Shown: positions 35,792 to 43,330 of the stretch, piece after piece
Position numbering within the stretch: position 1 is the stretch's first letter
Layout of the letters: each line of letters begins with the position of its first letter
Source: Neorhizobium sp. SOG26
GTDB lineage: Bacteria; Pseudomonadota; Alphaproteobacteria; Rhizobiales; Rhizobiaceae
NCBI RefSeq assembly: GCF_003491345.1
Contig: NZ_CP025513.1
Location: 733,501-797,500 of the forward strand
Direction of reading: 5' to 3'
Length of the DNA stretch: 64,000 nt
Notes under the pieces: generated by a model
Told to the model about the DNA's origin: nothing
The model's database searches: none
Seen by the model: the letters and a program-made list of their open reading frames with translations, nothing else
Position numbers and translations under genes: made by a program

Positions 35792-36280
35792 TCAGGGCTC
35801 TCCTGCCTCGCTCGACCGACCGATCTTTCTGCGCAGGTTGGCGATGATCGTCTCCAGCCCGTTCAGTACCTCGTTCCGCTGTTCAGCGGACAGGTTCTCA
35901 CAGAGCACCTGTTCGTGCTGGTCCGCCTGTTCCACCAGCGTGCGGACGACCTTCTCTCCCTCCGGCGTCAGCCAGACGGATTTTGCACGACGGTCTGTTT
36001 CCGAATTACGACGCTCCAGGAGCCCGTCGGCTTCGAGACGATCAAGGATCGTCACGAGGCTGGAGCGCTGCAGGGCGATTGCCTCTGCCAGCTTCGTCTG
36101 GGTCTGGCCGGGATTAGCGCGGATCACACAGAGCAGACCGAGGTAGCGAGGCGCGGCGCCAAAACCCTTAACCTGTTCCTCGAACGCCTGATAGGCCATG
36201 ATCTGGGCAAGGCGCAGCTTGTAGGCGATCGACCGTTCTTGGGAGCCGGCTTTCAACTCACCGCCGTTCTGATCTTCCAC
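35792..36280 (-). CDS. MarR-family transcriptional regulator
   Basis: 162 residues. The winged helix is visible as GQTQTKLAEAIALQRSSLVTIL then LERRNSETDRRAKSVWLTPEG, with flanking dimerisation helices. The start is GTG 36280 because GAGGGG lies 6 nt upstream; a longer frame runs through the promoter and operator and is not plausible. It is divergent from the acyl-CoA ligase operon, with a perfect 14-bp palindrome between them. MarR regulators in this setting (such as CouR or FerR) usually respond to an aromatic acyl-CoA thioester. Confidence 0.88.
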   Translation of the reverse strand: MEDQNGGELKAGSQERSIAYKLRLAQIMAYQAFEEQVKGFGAAPRYLGLLCVIRANPGQTQTKLAEAIALQRSSLVTILDRLEADGLLERRNSETDRRAKSVWLTPEGEKVVRTLVEQADQHEQVLCENLSAEQRNEVLNGLETIIANLRRKIGRSSEAGEP

Positions 36281-36319
36281 GCTCAACCCCTCATTGACTT
36301 CGATCACATCAACTATATA

Positions 36320-36333
36320 GTTCGATATCGAAC
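36320..36333. promoter_or_regulatory. Perfect palindrome, probable MarR operator
   Basis: GTTCGATATCGAAC is its own reverse complement. It lies 40 nt from the marR-type start and 84 nt from the ligase start, in an AT-rich divergent promoter. Confidence 0.75.
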
Positions 36334-36416
36334 AATTCGGCACCGACCAATAAAGCCATTCTAGCGGATTGCGCGATCGTGTCGAAGACTTTCGTTTTCG
36401 GGGAGGAGAACGCAAG

Positions 36417-38090
36417 GTGGCAGTTCATGACGGCGTTGCACACTGGCATCCGGAAGGGGAAGGTGCGCCGCTACACGATCTGACGGTGGGCGAGGCGCTT
36501 CGGCGGCGCGCTCAAAAAGATCCGCAGGCGTCGGCCTTGGTCTTCGAAGATCCGGCGAGTGGTCGACAGCTCCGCTGGACGTATCGCGAGCTTGATCAGC
36601 AAGCAGACCGTGTGGCTCAAGCGCTGCTCTGCTGGGGTGTCCGCGCCGGCGACCATGTCGCTGTCATGGCCGTGAACTCTCCCGAATGGGTCCTGCTGGA
36701 ATACGGTCTTGCGCGGATCGGCGCCGTTCTGGTGACGATCAACACCGCGCTGCGGCGCGACGAAATCGGCTATATCCTTGCCATATCCAAGGCGAGCGTC
36801 TTGTTCTTTAACGCCGAGCAGCGCGGGTATGATGTCTCCTCGGCCCTCTCCTCCCTGCGGCCAGGCCTCCCACACCTGGAGAAGCTCTGTGTAATTGGTG
36901 ACGTGGCCGCGGCGGGTGCGATCAGGTGGGACGAGTTCATGTCGCTTGCCAACCAGTCCAACCCTGAGGCGCTGGCACGAGCGGAAGCCGCCGTATCTCC
37001 GTCCGATGTCGCCCAGATCCAGTTTACCAGCGGCACCACCGGCTCCCCGAAAGGCGCGATGCTGCGGCACCTCAGCATCGTCAACAATGCCAATCTCATG
37101 TCTGAGCGGGCAGGCTTCCATACGGACGACAGGCTTCTGAGCGCCATGCCCCTGTTTCACACGGCAGGCTGCGTCTGCAACGTGCTCGGAATGCTGATGT
37201 CGGGTGGATGCCTCGTGCTGATGCCGGGCTTTGATGCGCGTCACATGGTGGATCTTGGCGCAAGGGAGCGCATCACCGTCATCAACGCCGTACCGACGAT
37301 GTATCTGCGCATGTTTGAAGAACTGGACCGCCTTGGGGATCGCGCACCAGACCTGTCTTCCCTTCGCATCGCCTTCACGGGAGGCACCTCGATTCCGCCG
37401 GAGATGATGCGGCGTCTCCATGACCGCTTCGGTGCCGAGCCGATGATTATCATGGGCATGACGGAAGCGAGCCCGATTATCACGCAGACGAGTGCGGATG
37501 ACGACTTCGAGCAGAAGATTTCTACCGCCGGCATACCCTTGCCGCATACTGAACTACGCATCGCCCACCCAGAAACCGGAGCCACGCTGAAGTGCGGTGA
37601 AATCGGCGAGTTGAAGATCCGCGGCTACCAGATCACGGCCGGCTATTTCGACATGCCGGACGCGACGGAGAAGGCGATCGATGGAGAGGGCTGGCTCTCG
37701 TCGGGCGATCTCGCGGTTCTCGAAGCCGATGGCCATCTTCGCATCGTCGGCCGGATCAAGGACATGCTGATCCGCGGCGGCGAAAACATCTATCCGGTAG
37801 AGATCGAGACGTTTTTGCAGAGCCATCCGGATGTCGCGGATGCCTATGTGGTTGGCGTGCCCGACCGGGATCTCGGCGAGGAGATCTTCGCTTTCGTCAA
37901 GCTCCGACCGGGAGTGACCCTGTTGCCTGAAGCTCTGCGGCAGCATTGCAAGGACAACATGAGCCGCCAGAAGGTGCCGCGCTACATTCATTTTGTCGAG
38001 ACCCTGCCGATGACCGCAAACGGGAAGGTGCAGAAATTTGCGCTGCGGGAGATGGCCGCGGCGATTGCCAGTGAGAATTTGGTAGGATGA
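36417..38090 (+). CDS. AMP-forming acyl-CoA / aryl-CoA synthetase
   Basis: 557 residues of the ANL superfamily, activating a carboxylate with ATP and CoA. Motifs: P-loop-like QFTSGTTGSPKGAMLRH (A3), IIMGMTEASPI (A5), GEGWLSSGDLAVLEADG (A7), RIKDMLIRGGENIYPVEIE (A8) and MTANGKVQKFAL with the catalytic Lys (A10). The GTG start at 36417 follows GGGAGGAG; the frame continues upstream to a TTG. It heads a rightward operon with an enoyl-CoA hydratase (ATGA overlap), a short-chain dehydrogenase and a TRAP transporter. Confidence 0.92.
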   Translation: MAVHDGVAHWHPEGEGAPLHDLTVGEALRRRAQKDPQASALVFEDPASGRQLRWTYRELDQQADRVAQALLCWGVRAGDHVAVMAVNSPEWVLLEYGLARIGAVLVTINTALRRDEIGYILAISKASVLFFNAEQRGYDVSSALSSLRPGLPHLEKLCVIGDVAAAGAIRWDEFMSLANQSNPEALARAEAAVSPSDVAQIQFTSGTTGSPKGAMLRHLSIVNNANLMSERAGFHTDDRLLSAMPLFHTAGCVCNVLGMLMSGGCLVLMPGFDARHMVDLGARERITVINAVPTMYLRMFEELDRLGDRAPDLSSLRIAFTGGTSIPPEMMRRLHDRFGAEPMIIMGMTEASPIITQTSADDDFEQKISTAGIPLPHTELRIAHPETGATLKCGEIGELKIRGYQITAGYFDMPDATEKAIDGEGWLSSGDLAVLEADGHLRIVGRIKDMLIRGGENIYPVEIETFLQSHPDVADAYVVGVPDRDLGEEIFAFVKLRPGVTLLPEALRQHCKDNMSRQKVPRYIHFVETLPMTANGKVQKFALREMAAAIASENLVG

Positions 38091-38908
38091 TGAAGGACCA
38101 GGAACCGGCCCTGCTCAGCGAAACGCGTGATGGCATTCTGCTGTTGACGCTCAATCGCCCACAGGCGCGCAACGCCATCAGCCCCGAAATTGCGTGCCGG
38201 CTGTCAGATGCCTTTGCCGCTTTTGCAGAGGATCCGGACCAGCGGGTGTGCATCCTGACCGGCGCGGGCGATAAGGCATTCTGTTCCGGCGGCGATCTCG
38301 CGCTCACACTGCCGCTTCTGACAGGTGCGCGCAGCCCTGAAACGGAATGGGATCATCGCGTGCTGGACGATCCGACTGTCATGAGCCGGTCGGCGCTGCG
38401 TAACTTCGAACTCAACAAGCCCATCATCGCTGCCATCAACGGCGCCTGTCTTGCCGGCGGCATGGAAACGATGCTGGCTACCGACATCCGCATTGCCGCG
38501 AGCCACGCCACCTTTGGCCTTCCGGAAGCCAAGCGAGCCCTGATTCCATTCGCCGGCTCGCTCGTCCGGCTGCCGCGGCAGGTCTCTTATTGCGTGGCGA
38601 TGGAGATGCTGCTCGTCGGCGACAGCCTCGATGCAGAGTCCGCGCGCCTGGCGGGGTTGGTGAATTATGTTGTTCCGCCTGAAGAGGTGCTGCCGCGCGC
38701 TTGGGCGCTGGCGACCAAGATCGCGGCCAACGGTCCCGTTGCCGTCAGCGAGATCAAGAGGACTGTACTCGCCTCCAGCGGACGCACCCTGGAGGAGGGG
38801 TATGCGCTGGAAGACGCCGCCAAGGATCGCGTGATGGCGACCAGTGACGCACGCGAGGGACCGCGCGCCTTCATGGAAAAGAGGCAGCCTGCCTATGTCG
38901 GACGATAA
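38087..38908 (+). CDS. Enoyl-CoA hydratase/isomerase (crotonase family)
   Basis: 273 residues. Crotonase motifs: TLNRPQARNAISPEIACRL, the first oxyanion-hole block DKAFCSGGDLAL and the second INGACLAGGMETMLATDIRI. One Glu of the hydratase pair is visible in FGLPEAKRALIPFAG. The start ATG 38087 overlaps the ligase stop (ATGATGA), indicating coupling; the second ATG (38090) is also possible. In context it would hydrate the enoyl-CoA made from the imported carboxylate. Confidence 0.92.
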   Translation: MMKDQEPALLSETRDGILLLTLNRPQARNAISPEIACRLSDAFAAFAEDPDQRVCILTGAGDKAFCSGGDLALTLPLLTGARSPETEWDHRVLDDPTVMSRSALRNFELNKPIIAAINGACLAGGMETMLATDIRIAASHATFGLPEAKRALIPFAGSLVRLPRQVSYCVAMEMLLVGDSLDAESARLAGLVNYVVPPEEVLPRAWALATKIAANGPVAVSEIKRTVLASSGRTLEEGYALEDAAKDRVMATSDAREGPRAFMEKRQPAYVGR

Positions 38909-39821
38909 CATGGCAACATCGATCGACCTCTCGGGCAAGTCGGCAATCGTGACCGGGTCGGGACGCGGTATTGGCCGCGCCACTGCGCTCGCCCTGGCGC
39001 ACGCCGGCGCCTCGGTTGTCGTCAATGATCTCGATGGTGATGCGGTGGAGGAAGTCGTTGCCACCATATCCGAGGCTGGCGGAAAGGCAGCGCCTGCCGT
39101 TCATGCCATCGGCTCCAGCGAGGCGGCACAGGCCTGCGTCGAGACCGCTCTTTCGGCTTTCGGTCGTCTCGACATCATGGTGACGAACGCTAGCAACCTT
39201 CGCGACCGCGTGCTCTGGAACACCGGGGACGAGGACTTCGACTCCGTCATACAAACGCACCTGCGCGGAACCTTCACCTGCGCACGCGCCGCTACTCGCC
39301 ACTTCCGTGAAGCCGGCGGCGGTGGACGGCTGATCCTCGTGTCGTCGCTGGCAGGCCAACGCGGCAACTTTGGGCAGACGGCTTATTCCGCGGCGAAGGC
39401 CGGAATTGCCGCCATGACCCGCACGTGGTCGATGGAACTCGCAAAGGCGCGTGTCACGGTGAATGCGATCGTCCCGAACGCGCTGACGCGGATGACGAGC
39501 ACGATACCTGCGCTTCAAGGGTATGCGGAAGCCGCCGAACGCGGTGAGCCCCTGCCGGACAACCTGCGCGCCAGCATCGGTATCGGCACGGCCGAAGATG
39601 TCGCGCCGCTTGCCGTGTTCCTGGCATCTGACAGGTCTGCAACGATCACCGGCCAATGCATCGGCATCGGTGGGGACAGGTTATCGCTTTGGTCTCACCC
39701 TCAGGAAAAGCAGGTGGCGCTTTGCAAGGGCGGTTGGAGCGCGGACGAGATTGCGGAACGATGGGCGTCAGATTTTGCCGGACTGGAGGAGAGTGTCGGC
39801 ATCACGATGGACGGTCTTTGA
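38895..39821 (+). CDS. Short-chain dehydrogenase/reductase
   Basis: 308 residues of the classical SDR fold. Cofactor motif VTGSGRGIGRATALALAHAG; NAS in place of NAG (MVTNASNL); active-site Ser in LILVSSLAG and YxxxK in AYSAAKAGIAAM. A C-terminal extension of about 50 residues (LSLWSHPQEKQVALCKGGWS) resembles SDRs acting on acyl-CoA substrates. It probably oxidises the 3-hydroxyacyl-CoA formed by the hydratase. The start overlaps the upstream stop by 14 nt; ATG 38910 is the alternative. Confidence 0.9.
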   Translation: MSDDNMATSIDLSGKSAIVTGSGRGIGRATALALAHAGASVVVNDLDGDAVEEVVATISEAGGKAAPAVHAIGSSEAAQACVETALSAFGRLDIMVTNASNLRDRVLWNTGDEDFDSVIQTHLRGTFTCARAATRHFREAGGGGRLILVSSLAGQRGNFGQTAYSAAKAGIAAMTRTWSMELAKARVTVNAIVPNALTRMTSTIPALQGYAEAAERGEPLPDNLRASIGIGTAEDVAPLAVFLASDRSATITGQCIGIGGDRLSLWSHPQEKQVALCKGGWSADEIAERWASDFAGLEESVGITMDGL

Positions 39822-39866
39822 TCAACAGGACCGCATAGGAGAGCGGTCATTGGGAGGAGAAGGAAG

Positions 39867-40880
39867 ATGAAAGCTACATTCACTTTGATAGCACTTGGCA
39901 TGGCGGCGGTCGCCGCTCAGGCAGCAGGAGCCGCTGAGCTCAGGCTCGCCCACTGGCTGCCGCCGCAGCACACGCTGCAAACGACGGGCTTCGAGCCCTG
40001 GATCAAGTCGATCAGCGATGCTTCAGGCGGCAAGGTCACGATGACGATCTTCCCGGCGCAACAACTGGGCTCGGCGACCGACCACTATGACATGGCGCGT
40101 GACGGTATCGCCGACATCACCTTCGTAAACCCGGGTTACCAGCCGGGACGTTTCCCGATCATCTCTGCAGGCGAGCTTCCCTTCATGGTGACGAATGCCA
40201 AGGGCGGGTCCAAGGCGTTCGACAGCTGGTATCGTGCCTATGCCGAAAAGGAGATGGCGGACGTCCATGTCTGCATGGCTTTCGTCCAGGATCCCGGCAC
40301 GATCCACTCGCGCGACGCGATGCGTGTTCCGGGCGACATCAAGGGCAAGAACATCCGGCCTGCCCAGGCGACCATGGGGAGCTACGTGAACCTGCTCGGC
40401 GGGGCGAGCGTCCAGGTGCCAGCACCGGAGGCCCGAGAGGTCATCGCCCGTGGTGCGGCTGACGCCATCACCTTCCCTTGGGATAGCGTCTATCTCTTCG
40501 GCATCGATGCGGTGACGAAGCACCATATCGACATGCCGCTCTACACGACGACCTTCGTCATGGCGATGAACAAGGCGAGTTACGAGGGTCTGGCTGACGA
40601 CGCGCGCAAAGTCATCGACGACCATTGCACCAGCGAATGGGCCGAAAAGATCTCTGCGGGCTGGGCTGACCAGGAAGCATCTGGACGTGAGAAGGCGCTC
40701 TCGCAGAAGGATCACACGGTCTACAAGCCGACCGCGGAAGAGATGAACGCATGGAAGGAATCAGCCAAGCCGCTGACGGACAAGTGGCATGAGCAAGTGA
40801 AGGCCTCCGGTGGAGACTCGGAGGCCATTTTCTCGGCGTTCAAGTCTGCTCTCGCCGCTGAAAAGGCACTCGCGGAATAG
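39867..40880 (+). CDS. dctP: TRAP transporter solute-binding protein, DctP type
   Basis: 337 residues with signal peptide (MKATFTLIALGMAAVAAQAA, cleaved after AGA). The mature part begins AELRLAHWLPPQHTLQTTGF, characteristic of DctP. The region with the conserved carboxylate-binding Arg is GKNIRPAQATMGSYVNLLGG. ATG 39867 follows GGGAGGAGAAGG, a strong SD. Together with dctQ and dctM just downstream it forms a complete TRAP transporter; the operon suggests an aromatic or aliphatic carboxylate that is the substrate of the CoA ligase. Confidence 0.92.
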   Translation: MKATFTLIALGMAAVAAQAAGAAELRLAHWLPPQHTLQTTGFEPWIKSISDASGGKVTMTIFPAQQLGSATDHYDMARDGIADITFVNPGYQPGRFPIISAGELPFMVTNAKGGSKAFDSWYRAYAEKEMADVHVCMAFVQDPGTIHSRDAMRVPGDIKGKNIRPAQATMGSYVNLLGGASVQVPAPEAREVIARGAADAITFPWDSVYLFGIDAVTKHHIDMPLYTTTFVMAMNKASYEGLADDARKVIDDHCTSEWAEKISAGWADQEASGREKALSQKDHTVYKPTAEEMNAWKESAKPLTDKWHEQVKASGGDSEAIFSAFKSALAAEKALAE

Positions 40881-40890
40881 GCTGAAAAAC

Positions 40891-41409
40891 ATGGACAGGC
40901 TGGAACGGGCCTTGAATCAACTGACGCTTGGCGTGGAAGTGATGGCGGGGCTTTGCCTCGCCATCGTCACCGTCGTGATCTTCGCGTCGGCGATCGGGCG
41001 GTATCTATTCGCTTACCCGATCCCGGATTCCTTCGACATCGCCCGGTTGCTGCTGGGCATCACCGTGATGTGGGGTTTTGCCGTACTTGGCTTCTCAGGC
41101 CGGCACATCACCGTCGACCTGCTGGCCGAAGCTGTGCGGCCAGCGCTCCGGCGTGCCATTGATGTCTTCGCACAGGCCGTCTTGCTACTGTTTTCGGTGC
41201 TTCTTGCATGGAAGATCTTTTCGCGGCTTGCCAGTGCCTATGCCAGCCACGAGGCAACATTCGATCTGAGGCTGCCGGTGTGGCCCTTCATCGGCATCAT
41301 CTGGATTGGCGCACTCATGGCGGTGGCCATGGCCCTGCTGCGCTTTGGCATGCTCGCAGCCGGCCGGCAGGCAAGCCCGATCTCACCAAGCGAGAACATT
41401 CATGACTAG
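40891..41409 (+). CDS. dctQ: TRAP transporter small permease, DctQ type
   Basis: 172 residues with four membrane helices (about 18-40, 50-70, 87-110, 128-150). The DctQ signature region reads VVIFASAIGRYLFAYPIPDS then GHITVDLL-like FSGRHITVDLLAEAVRP. It starts 10 nt after dctP and overlaps dctM by 8 nt. It pairs with DctM to form the transport unit. Confidence 0.9.
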   Translation: MDRLERALNQLTLGVEVMAGLCLAIVTVVIFASAIGRYLFAYPIPDSFDIARLLLGITVMWGFAVLGFSGRHITVDLLAEAVRPALRRAIDVFAQAVLLLFSVLLAWKIFSRLASAYASHEATFDLRLPVWPFIGIIWIGALMAVAMALLRFGMLAAGRQASPISPSENIHD

Positions 41410-42694
41410 CCTGGACTGGATTGCCATCGGCGGCTTTGTCGCCTTGTTCGCCATGCTCGCGTTCCGGGTGCCGATCGGCGTAGCCATGAGCCTCGTCGGG
41501 GTCGGCGGCTTTGCCGTTGTTGCCGGCTGGAAACCGGCGCTGAACCAGCTCGCGATCTCGCCGATGCGTACGATCACCGACTACAACCTCTCCCTGATCC
41601 CAATGTTCGTGCTGATGGGGGTTTTCGCCACCCATTCCGGCATGTCGCGTGAGCTGTTTCGAGCGGGACAGGCATGGCTCGGGCAGTTGCGAGGCGGGCT
41701 GGCGCTCGCTACCATTTCCGCCTGTGCCGGCTTTGCCGCGATCTCGGGTTCATCGGTCGCAACGGCGGCGACCATGAGCAACGTGGCGCTGCCGGAGATG
41801 CGCCGCTTCGGATACTCCGACAAGCTTGCGACCGGGGTCATCGCCGGCGGTGGGACTCTCGGAATCCTCATCCCGCCATCGGTGGTGCTGGCGATCTACG
41901 GCTACATTACCGAGCAGGATGTGGGAAAACTGTTCATCGCAGGCATTATTCCCGGACTGGTCGCCGTCCTGATGTACATGGCCTGCGTTTACGTCGCCTA
42001 CTGGAAACACCTCCCGCGGGGTGCCAAGGTGTCAGGCGGCGAGCGGCTGCAGTCGCTGAGGGCCATCTGGGCCGTTGCCCTCTTGTTCATCGCCATCATC
42101 GGCGGAATCTATGCGGGCGTGGTGACGCCGACGGAAGCCGCAGCCGCAGGTGCGTTCCTGACGGCGCTGATCGGTATCCTGCGCGGCAGGCTGAATACCC
42201 GCCGGATCATGGAGTCGCTTGTCGAGGCGCTGACGACCTCGGTCGCGATCTACACGATCCTGATCGGCGCGATGCTCTTCAACTACTTCCTGGTGATCAC
42301 CCAGACGCCGCAGAAAATCGCCGCCTTTCTGGTCCATCTCGATCTCGGGCCCTATCCGACGCTGTGGCTGATCCTCGGCTTCTTCCTGCTGATGGGCTGC
42401 ATCCTCGATGCAATGGCGATGGTGATCCTCCTGGTGCCGATCGTCTTCCCGGTGATCACCCAGCTTGGCTTTGATCCGATCTGGTTCGGCATCATCGTGG
42501 TCATGACCGTGGAACTTGGCCTGATCACCCCGCCGATCGGCATGAACGTCTTCGTCATTAACTCCATCAACAAGGACGTCAGCCTCGTCACGATCTTCAA
42601 AGGCATCATCCCCTTTGTGATCACGGACCTGTTGCGGCTGATCCTCTTCGTGGCGTTCCCGGCAATCGTGATGTTCTTGCCGAACTCGATGTAG
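41402..42694 (+). CDS. dctM: TRAP transporter large permease, DctM type
   Basis: 430 residues with about twelve helices. Typical motifs are CAGFAAISGSSVATAATMSN, AGGGTLGILIPPSVVLAIYG and GLITPPIGMNVFVINSI. It is the transport channel of the TRAP system and is driven by a sodium or proton gradient. ATG 41402 lies within the end of dctQ, the usual overlap in these operons. It ends the rightward catabolic operon and is convergent with the HAD phosphatase gene 10 nt away. Confidence 0.94.
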   Translation: MTSLDWIAIGGFVALFAMLAFRVPIGVAMSLVGVGGFAVVAGWKPALNQLAISPMRTITDYNLSLIPMFVLMGVFATHSGMSRELFRAGQAWLGQLRGGLALATISACAGFAAISGSSVATAATMSNVALPEMRRFGYSDKLATGVIAGGGTLGILIPPSVVLAIYGYITEQDVGKLFIAGIIPGLVAVLMYMACVYVAYWKHLPRGAKVSGGERLQSLRAIWAVALLFIAIIGGIYAGVVTPTEAAAAGAFLTALIGILRGRLNTRRIMESLVEALTTSVAIYTILIGAMLFNYFLVITQTPQKIAAFLVHLDLGPYPTLWLILGFFLLMGCILDAMAMVILLVPIVFPVITQLGFDPIWFGIIVVMTVELGLITPPIGMNVFVINSINKDVSLVTIFKGIIPFVITDLLRLILFVAFPAIVMFLPNSM

Positions 42695-42703
42695 CGACCA
42701 GTC

Positions 42704-43330
42704 TCAAGCCATGGCGGAAGCGGGCAACTGCTCGAGAAGAGCCGCGATTCTGGCGCGCGCATCGGCTTCGCGAACGTCGAGGAACATCATAGCGGCGCGT
42801 CGCGCAGCCTCGATGCCCTGCGTGCTGTCTTCCAGCACGAGGCAATCGGCAGGCGAGGTGGCGAGACGCTCGGCGGCAAGCAGGAACATGCTCGGGTCCG
42901 GTTTTCCCTCGGCGACATCGTCAACCGTGACAATTGCGTCGAACAGGTGAAGTAGCTGGCAGGCCTCCAGCGTGGCTTTCACGACGGAGGCCTCGCCGTT
43001 GGATGCCACGGCGGACGGCCGGGCTCCCCAAGCGTGGGCGAGTTCGGCGACCGGTGGATTGGGGGCCGCATGACCTCCAGCGGCAAGCGCACGCGCTTGC
43101 TCAAGGCTTTCTCGGTAAAGCCGGGCAGGTTCGACCTGCCGGGCTGAAGCGCTGTTCCACTCTTCGATCAGCGCCTGCCTAGAGAGGCCGGTGCGTGTGT
43201 CGTAGAACGAACGCTCAAGCTTTGCCCCTTGGGCAACGAAGGCATTCGCAAACGCCTTGAAATGCAGTTCGCCTGTGAGCGCGAGCGTGCCGTCGCAGTC
43301 GAAGATGAGGGCTTTGGGCATTGCGATCAT
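42704..43330 (-). CDS. HAD-superfamily hydrolase (phosphoglycolate phosphatase / beta-PGM type)
   Basis: 208 residues. Motif I ALIFDCDGTLALTGELH (nucleophile and acid/base Asp), motif II SAVASNGEAS, motif III Lys in EGKPDPSMFL and motif IV LVLEDSTQGIEAA. Subclass I cap domain at about 17-85. Probable substrate is a sugar phosphate or phosphoglycolate. The first ATG (43330) overlaps the upstream kinase stop as ATGA; ATG 43321 is the alternative. Sharing an operon with a kinase/regulator pair that faces an AfuABC-like transporter fits a role in phosphorylated-sugar metabolism, but this is inference. Confidence 0.88.
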   Translation of the reverse strand: MIAMPKALIFDCDGTLALTGELHFKAFANAFVAQGAKLERSFYDTRTGLSRQALIEEWNSASARQVEPARLYRESLEQARALAAGGHAAPNPPVAELAHAWGARPSAVASNGEASVVKATLEACQLLHLFDAIVTVDDVAEGKPDPSMFLLAAERLATSPADCLVLEDSTQGIEAARRAAMMFLDVREADARARIAALLEQLPASAMA

